The notes under the pieces were generated by a model. It had not been told where the DNA came from. It did no database searches and saw nothing but the letters and a program-made list of their open reading frames with translations. This document shows, piece after piece, positions 58,756 through 64,000 of a DNA stretch of 64,000 nucleotides; positions within the stretch are counted from its first letter, which is position 1; every line of letters begins with the position of its first letter. Made by a program: the position numbers and the translations under genes. The DNA lies in NCBI GenBank assembly GCA_029964075.1, contig CM057141.1, positions 11,966,001 through 12,030,000 on the forward strand, written 5' to 3'. The stretch comes from Patiria pectinifera (Eukaryota; Echinodermata; Asteroidea; Valvatida; Asterinidae).

Positions 58756-59273
58756 AGGGAATATACATCATTTGCTTTTGCTGTAATTTTCAGAAATGGA
58801 TGGAATTGGGGGGTTGGAAATATATAGCAAATATAGTTACACTGACTTTTTTGAGGTTTTGGGTTCGAAAATGCTATAAAAACCAAGAAAAACAATCATT
58901 TTCCTATAGTCTGGTTCCCTGACTCCATATAAGAAGAAACAGAGCAGTTTACATACATTGGGGAATTGTAAGGTCAGGGAACCAGTCTAGCTGGCTCGTA
59001 CCCGTTCATAGGTTTGTAATCGATTGCAAACAAGTGCGATGGTCAATTTGGGCCAGTATTTGAAAAAAAGCCAGTTTTTTTCAACGCTCATCGGCCGATC
59101 AGCGTTGGAAATTGATACAAAAATACCACTTTTCTTGAAAATGACAGTATACCAGGTGCCATGATTTTACAGGATGCTTTACACTGTCATTCACTAACAG
59201 TCCAGCAAGGTATTTCAAAATGATTTGGTAGTTTTATTTTTTGATGTTTGCAAATGTTGTATTTTCCCTTTAA
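58752..59273. mobile_element. TTAA-ended element, TTAAAGGGAA family, copy 3
   Basis: Left TTAAAGGGAATATACATCAT, right GTTGTATTTTCCCTTTAA. Closely matches 51545-52088 and the inverted copy at 20326-20812. Confidence 0.8.
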
Positions 59274-59322
59274 CACCCCCATTTAGTTTAAGGGCAGTGG
59301 ATTGAAATTAGAGTGTAGTGTA

Positions 59323-59499
59323 CTACAATGGTTCTTTGGTCTTTTTTTTGGCAAAACAGGAAATTGATGTGATTTTGCTCCTCTTGGAATCGATATGATC
59401 TTGTGCGGCAGGACGTTTGATGTTTGTGGAACTTGGTGCTCTGTTGAGTTGCGCAACCATGTAAGATATCGATAGACTCTTGTTCTTCCGGCAAAGGAT
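59323..59499 (-). CDS. Candidate terminal exon of an unidentified gene
   Basis: A very strong acceptor (a run of TTTTTG repeats then TTTGTAG) precedes 59499. All three frames of the next ~175 bp lack stops. One frame ends at TAG (59325-59323) and gives 58 residues with the basic tail KRSKITSISCFAKKKTKEPL, which is faintly like a C-terminal PCNA-interacting (PIP-type) motif. I could not find preceding exons or identify a family. It may equally be a 3' UTR exon or chance. Confidence 0.2.
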   Translation of the reverse strand: MLCRKNKSLSISYMVAQLNRAPSSTNIKRPAAQDHIDSKRSKITSISCFAKKKTKEPL

Positions 59500-59714
59500 C
59501 TACAAACAAAAACAAAAACAAAACAAAAAAAGGTAGTCTCAAAGATTTAATTTCCTAAAAAACATAACCATGCACTCCCATTTTGTCCCCCTTTCCTACA
59601 TCTTGATGTAAACAGGGAGCTTGAGTTCTTAAAAAAAAACAAAAAAAACCCAAACAACCCAACATCCAAATGTTTCATAAGATGGAATTTGCGTCGGGGA
59701 GATGTAAATCAACA

Positions 59715-60120
59715 TACGTTTTGTCCTTCACCACCTTGTAAACACTGTATAGTACTCAGTGTGTTACCTCCCAAGGGAAAGTTAGAAAAAATCACTCGGA
59801 TGAGACTCAAACCCACGACCTCCTACTTTCTAGTGCAGACGTCTTACCATTTGAAAACTGCGCTTGCAGGATCAGTTGACTGGTTCGAATCTGATGTAGC
59901 AGTGGGTATCACAATTAAACTATTCAGCCAACCGATCCTGCAAGCTCGGTGGTCGAGTGGTAAGACATCTGCACTAGACAGGAGAAGGTCATGGGTTTGA
60001 GTCCCACCTGAGTGATTATTTTCTAACTTTGGCTTTCAGAAGGAACTTTCAACTCGGTTTGTTACACTTGGGAGGTAACACAACGAGTATACAGTGTTTT
60101 ACGTCGGTGAAGGCCAAAAC
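59715..60120. repeat. Foldback of two inverted tRNA-like SINEs
   Basis: The + half (about 59940-60030) has box A-like GTGGTCGAGTGGTAAGA and box B-like GGGTTTGAGTCCC. The 59795-59870 half is its inverse (GGGACTCAAACCC-type, CTAGTGCAGACGTCTTACCA). Outer arms ACTCAGTGTGTTACCTCCCA and TGGGAGGTAACACAACGAGT also pair. Confidence 0.75.
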
Positions 60121-60595
60121 CTAATATTGAAACAATTTTTTTTTTTAAATTAAACAATGAACGTAAAACAGGGCAAGAAAAATTTCCCTTATCTTAACAA
60201 ATCAAGCGTTTGAAATGTATTCATTAGGACTGCAAGGCAGGGTGAATTAATTCCTGCCTTTTCGAAGTCTCTGATGTTATCATTTCCATTGACGAGAATG
60301 TAACAAATCAGTGTCAGTAATTGTATTCTTTTGAATAGCTGCAAGGTTTCAGACATTGCCATGTTATCATATCCTCTGCGCTTCCAAAGCCCCCAATCAG
60401 GCCCACCACCCAGTCACAGCTCAGACCCACCCATACTACAAAAACCCTCCCCTTCCCTTTCCCTTGTTGTGTGAAATCCCAAGAGCTCAGTTCTGGTCTC
60501 TGAAACGGAGCTTCCACGCCTCACACATTACAATGTCTGCTCTGGGAACAACACCATGACAAAATGAAATGGACTTCCTCATTGGTGCATGATGC

Positions 60596-60630
60596 AGAGC
60601 ATGCTGGGACATACGTGGCGGCCATCTTGG
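60596..60630 (-). promoter_or_regulatory. Promoter-like patch just downstream of NBN
   Basis: On the - strand CCAAGATGGCCGCCACG is a YY1-like element of the kind found at housekeeping start sites. GTCCCAGCATGC beside it resembles the ZNF143-type promoter word. It could serve a small gene leading to the exon at 59323-59499. This is inference only. Confidence 0.25.
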
Positions 60631-60805
60631 TTGCTATGGAAGTGGGCAGAGGTCAAACCTTTTACCTCGTCATCATTAACCTTTTAGCTAAATGTTGGCT
60701 TGTCTGTTTGTTTTGTGTTAAGATTCATTATACATCAACATAAAACTGTGTTAAAATTAAAAGCAAAATATTTTACCTATGGAAAGTTTAGAAGTGTGCT
60801 GGTTT

Positions 60806-60889
60806 CTAGCGGCGTCGTTTGGAGGGTCTTGGGTCCCAGTCAAACAGTTGATCAGCCAGATCCTTTTCTTTATGTCGTTTACGTAGCGT
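60806..60889 (-). CDS. NBN: NBN last coding exon
   Basis: Acceptor TGTGACCAG. It encodes TLRKRHKEKDLADQLFDWDP and ends KRRR and TAG. It contains the ATM-binding tail. Confidence 0.94.
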   Translation of the reverse strand, partial: TLRKRHKEKDLADQLFDWDPRPSKRRR

Positions 60890-63800
60890 CTGGTCACAAG
60901 ACAAACAAAAACAGGACAAAGAGTTACAATTGAAGTTTTGCATACAAAGAGTATCTTTTGTTAAGACTTCACAGAATTCTCTTTCTGGACTTTTGTTCAA
61001 CGTGAGGTTTACGCTTTAAATCCTTCCCACAATGCAATTCACCTCTCGCTCTCGTTCCATCATCTCCTCTGCTTCTCGGATGTGTCCAATCCCATGATGC
61101 TCTAGGTCAGAGCCACCAATGATGCGGGGCATGCTGTGCTGGCCTGCATAGCTTGCCTGCAGTTGATGAAATAACGAACAGTCAAGCAGATAACAAAAAT
61201 ATACAGACAGTTATAACAGTATCAACTTTTTATATTATATATTTTAAAATTTAAACCACACCCACTGTGCAAGAAGCAATGAGCCATTCTTAGTACTTCA
61301 AATTTCTTACAGTTGAGATTGACTAGATTGGGGTTTGCACCTGCAACCTTTGGATTGCCGTTCCAGTGCTCAATCAAATGAGCCATGCAGCCCATGATGG
61401 CGATTCCCAATTTTGTCAGTGTCATTGTGTCAACATTGCTCCGGTCAATTTCTTTGTTCAAAAGGCGTTGAAAATGGGAACTGCCAACACAGTGGCTGGA
61501 TAGCTCAGTTGGTAGAGCACCGGAACGGTAATCTGGAGGTCACAGGTTTAAACCCCGCTCAAGTCAATTTCTTTATCCAATTTTTAAAAAATATGATAAT
61601 GCACCTGGTCAGTTTTCCTTTGTCGTTTGCTTTGAATATACTTCAAAATAATTTCAAGCAGCAATCAAGATCCATGTCAAGTGATAGAGGCTAGGTTCTT
61701 TCCGATATTCCTGTAAAATCCTGCAAAACCTTCTTACTGCTTTTGGAAGATATGGGCACATTACAGGGGCGGATCCGGGAATTTTTGAAGGGGGCAGGGT
61801 CAGGCCCGTCAAATGTTATGTCCGATTGTGGCGGACGGGCAGAATGTCATCTTTTTATTATAACTATTAGAAAATTGCTATAAAAAAAGTGTCGGGGGGT
61901 GGGGGGGTGTTGTGGGGGGGGGGTAATCCGTGCCTGCATTAACCTTCTGGCTATATTTTTCCCATGAGAAAGCTCATATGCAATTCCTAATGGATTTCTT
62001 ACCTTTTTGAACTTCTTGAAGTTGTTGACTCCTTTCCTTGCAGCTGTTGAGTGAGTTCCATTTACCGCAGGTCTCCTGATAGCCAAGGCTACCTGTTCAA
62101 CCACAGCAACGTCGACGGGCAGGCTGGGGTCTTGAGGACTTGTCGGTTCCGACTGTATTTTGAAAAATAACAAATTTAATGCTGAAAACTTGCATATCTT
62201 GTTTAAGTATCCCCATTAACCCTCCCTTTCTGGCTGATCAAACCCTCCCTCTCAGCAGTTAAAATCAATCGAGCGACTTTTTTTAAGATTTGAATGCTCT
62301 CTGCCTCCATCAAACTAGCCTTTTGCCAAGGCCATCATGGCTTAAAGCTGCGAACGACAGGAGCGAAGACTAATTCAGCGCGCACGAGTGGTGACTCACA
62401 TTTTTTTTGTTTTTAAATTTTGTGCGACCATCTGGGGCGCACGCACGCGTCCGGGTAGAAGCAACGCGCACCCTAAAATTCTAATGATTGGTTGGAACTT
62501 TGCTACTGTTTTGAAAAACATAAGAAATTTTTGACAAGTTGGAAAAGGCCTTGTGGCTTCGCCACTCGCGTGTGTCGTCTCCGGCTCCAGTTGCTTCGCG
62601 GCTTCACCGCTTTGTCTAATGCCGGCAAGTTAAGCCACGATGGACTTGCCGAAAGGCTACCATCAAGCAGGATTGACTAGCTGTGACTGTTTTGTTACTT
62701 GACACAGCTATGCTTCGACCAGTGATGTAGTGCCTTGATGCTGGGCCTTGGCCTTAAGGCTGCCTTAAGGCTGGATTTTAGGGCCTTGGCCTCAAGGCTT
62801 GAGGGCAAAAGCCTTGGCCTTAGCCTTGGCCTTGAGGGTTCAGGGCCTTGCAATTTTGAGTCAAGGCTCTTCAAGGCCCATAGATTTTTGCATTTTCCAG
62901 ATAAATCTGTTCGAAATTTTGCTGTTACCATTTTAATCGTATTACCATGGAGGAGGGAAGCACCCTATAGATTTGTGTGTTGGGCACACTTCCACTTTTG
63001 TAGCAACACATTTTGTTACCATTGTAGTAGATTTGCTGCAAAAATATTCCGTACACTTGTGGGGCTAATGACATGATCACTTTAATTGCATATAACTATG
63101 GAATAGATCTGATTGGTTGTATATGTCCCCCTGATAAGTGCTAAAGATTTGCATGTATCTGTTTTAGATAATGCTGATATTTCTGACCATGTTGGGCCAG
63201 CAAATAAAAATTTCCCAAATCAGTTTCTTGGATCCCCCTTTTGTTACACTTGGGAGAACTGTGTGTCAATATAGAAGTAAATCATTATTTTGTTTAGTTA
63301 AACCATATTCAAGACCTCAACTTATACTTTAATAGATACAGTGCAGTCATAAAACGGTGTAGGCCTATGCGAGCATGTTGATTGCAATTAAAGAAATGTT
63401 GTTCTTCGTAACGAGCAATTCGTGATGATAAGGGCGGATCCACAGGGGCCAAAAGGGGCCATGCCCCCCCCCCCAAAAAAAACCCACGAAATCATTTTTT
63501 TTATGTGACGTCATAATAAAGGCAGGCAATGAGTACACCACCATCTTTTCCTAAAAAAACATCGGTTAAAATGGTCAGAAATTGCCTCAAATCGCACCAC
63601 AGAGCATCTCGAATCCAAATTTTTTCCCAAGCCGTAATTTTTTGACCCACTTTTTTTGGGGGGGACCAAAATTTCTTTGCCCCCCCCCCCCAAATTGTGT
63701 TCTGGATCCGCCCTTGCGTGATGATGTGTCACTCATGTGACTATAATTAGTTCTATATCAGTGGTCATTTCATAAAACAAGGCCTTGGCCTTGGCCTTGA

Positions 63801-64000
63801 GGGTCAAAGCCTTGGCCTTGAGGGTCAAAGCCTTGGCCTTGGCCTTGAGGGTCAAAGCCTTTGCTCCAACACTGGCTTCGACTGTAGGAGATTGATAAAC
63901 CTATTATCTGAGCACACACGCCCGTCATTCCACTTTGATATCTACTGACCTTGATTGTCTTGTTAGCGGTGATGTAACCTGTAGGTATGACCTGGGCTGG
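60806..64000 (-). CDS. NBN: NBN (nibrin, NBS1), C-terminal part, four exons, 5' part beyond the window
   Basis: Exons in transcript order: 64000-63950 (partial), 62152-62003, 61156-61043, 60889-60806. They join in phase to 132 residues. Hallmarks are NNFKKFKK, PRIIGGSDL and the terminus EKDLADQLFDWDP then KRRR. In human nibrin the equivalents are NFKKFKK, PHIIGGSDL and ESLADDLFRYNP then KRRR. The last is the ATM-recruiting motif of the MRE11-RAD50-NBS1 complex, which senses DNA double-strand breaks; the MRE11-binding region lies just before. FHA and BRCT domains would be encoded beyond the right edge. Identification from the C-terminus alone is firm. Confidence 0.93.
61043..61156 (-). CDS. 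NBN: NBN penultimate coding exon
   Basis: Acceptor AACTGCAG, donor GTGAAT. It encodes ASYAGQHSMPRIIGGSDLEH and a Glu/Arg/Met-rich helix (EEMMERERE). Confidence 0.94.
61321..61392 (-). repeat. tRNA-like sequence, SINE head (inverted partner)
   Basis: 72 nt. On the - strand it has D-arm GCTC/GAGC, an anticodon-type loop ACGGCAA and T-arm-like GCAGG/CCCAA. The T-stem is poorly paired. It is related to 61494-61565. Confidence 0.65.
61494..61565 (+). repeat. tRNA-Thr-like sequence, probably SINE head or pseudogene
   Basis: 72 nt. The acceptor GGCTGGA pairs 6 of 7 with TCAAGTC. The D-stem is GCTC/GAGC. The anticodon stem is CCGGA/TCTGG with loop ACGGTAA (anticodon GGT). The T-stem ACAGG/CCCGC has two mismatches, so a functional tRNA gene is unlikely. 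Confidence 0.7.
61740..61930. repeat. Fragment with GGGGCGGATCC end and G-runs
   Basis: ACAGGGGCGGATCCGGGAATT resembles the end of the element at 63430-63716. G-homopolymers near 61894-61923 follow. The boundaries are uncertain. Confidence 0.4.
62003..62152 (-). CDS. NBN: NBN coding exon with FKKFKK
   Basis: Acceptor CAAAATACAG, donor GTAAGA. It encodes 50 residues from SEPTSPQDPSLPVDVAVVEQ through to NNFKKFKK, aligning with the segment of nibrin around the MRE11-binding region. Confidence 0.93.
62720..63874. mobile_element. hAT-like element with 8-bp target-site duplication, carrying a nested insertion
   Basis: Left CAGTGATGTAGTGCC, right GGAGCAAAGG then CCAACACTG read from either side, both CAGTG-type ends. 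GCTTCGAC stands on each side (62712-62719 and 63875-63882), an 8-bp duplication typical of hAT. Subterminal tandem words GCCTTGGCCTTGAGGGTC lie at both ends in inverted sense (AAGGC/GCCTT). No transposase is seen. Confidence 0.8.
63430..63716. mobile_element. Nested element with 9-bp target-site duplication
   Basis: Left AAGGGCGGATCCAC and right TGGATCCGCCCTTG are inverted. CGTGATGAT flanks both sides (63421-63429 and 63717-63725). Nine base pairs fits Mutator-like elements. Internal C- and G-runs pair as part of a foldback. It is inserted inside the hAT-like element. Confidence 0.8.
63950..64000 (-). CDS. NBN: NBN exon, cut by the window edge
   Basis: Donor AAG then GTCAGT. It reads PAQVIPTGYITANKTIK in the phase required by the next exon. 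Conservation is low here; assignment rests on phase, donor and position. Confidence 0.7.

Noticed and set aside
61222..61461. 79-codon frame with GCMAHLIEH-like text as a protein
   Set aside because: This peptide pattern is what tRNA-Thr-like SINE heads translate to.
61494..61565. Functional tRNA-Thr gene
   Set aside because: The T-stem has two mismatches and a related inverted copy lies next to it, so SINE head or pseudogene is more likely.

Overview
This window looks like nuclear DNA from a marine invertebrate, most likely a deuterostome such as an echinoderm or a relative; that placement is an inference. The evidence is split, intron-rich genes with clear animal orthologues, GT-AG junctions, abundant small inverted-repeat DNA elements, tRNA-derived SINEs and recurrent TACATGTA words. 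There is no bacterial or viral gene organisation.

Three protein-coding genes could be rebuilt exon by exon with consistent reading phase. (1) AMFR/gp78, + strand, 9100-30814: 14 coding exons and 751 residues. It is an ER-membrane RING-H2 ubiquitin ligase with a polytopic N-terminus, RING, CUE, a UBE2G2-binding helix and a C-terminal p97-binding VIM motif. (2) ZNF236, - strand, 53580-41787: 8 coding exons and 1867 residues, with 30 C2H2 fingers counting one degenerate, glutamine-rich linkers, and a finger-module order that reads as a near mirror image. (3) The last four coding exons of NBN (nibrin, NBS1), - strand, entering at 64000 and ending at 60806. They carry the FKKFKK basic patch, the IIGGSDL block and the C-terminal ATM-binding acidic/hydrophobic tail. 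AMFR and ZNF236 converge tail to tail. NBN lies upstream of ZNF236 on the same strand. The products act separately (ER-associated degradation, transcription, DNA double-strand-break signalling), and I see no operon-like logic.

Layout. 1-5000: repeats, including a 10-bp minisatellite (1870-3222). 5000-9013: probable AMFR 5' flank or untranslated intron, with a terminal-inverted-repeat (TIR) element. 9013-30990: AMFR, whose introns are full of inverted-repeat elements. 31000-36770: AT-rich spacer with foldback elements. 36780-39810: a 72-bp satellite built from four 18-bp subunits, with its first ~330 bp inverted. 39810-41786: ZNF236 3' flank. 41787-53580: ZNF236. 53600-60800: intergenic, holding a 1.24-kb TIR element that contains its own iteron array and a 227-bp tandem duplication, several TTAA-ended elements and SINEs. 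60806-64000: NBN 3' part, with a hAT-like element and a second element nested inside it, both with visible target-site duplications.

Nothing here is a convincing new defence or signalling system. The most unusual material is repeat biology: a family of TTAACCCTAAC-bounded repeats whose internal 20-bp word differs between copies yet is repeated consistently inside each copy; the 1.24-kb element that amplifies its own terminal word; and a large set of TTAA-ended elements, two of which share one TTAA. Very long open frames in the satellites come from repeat period and composition and are not genes.
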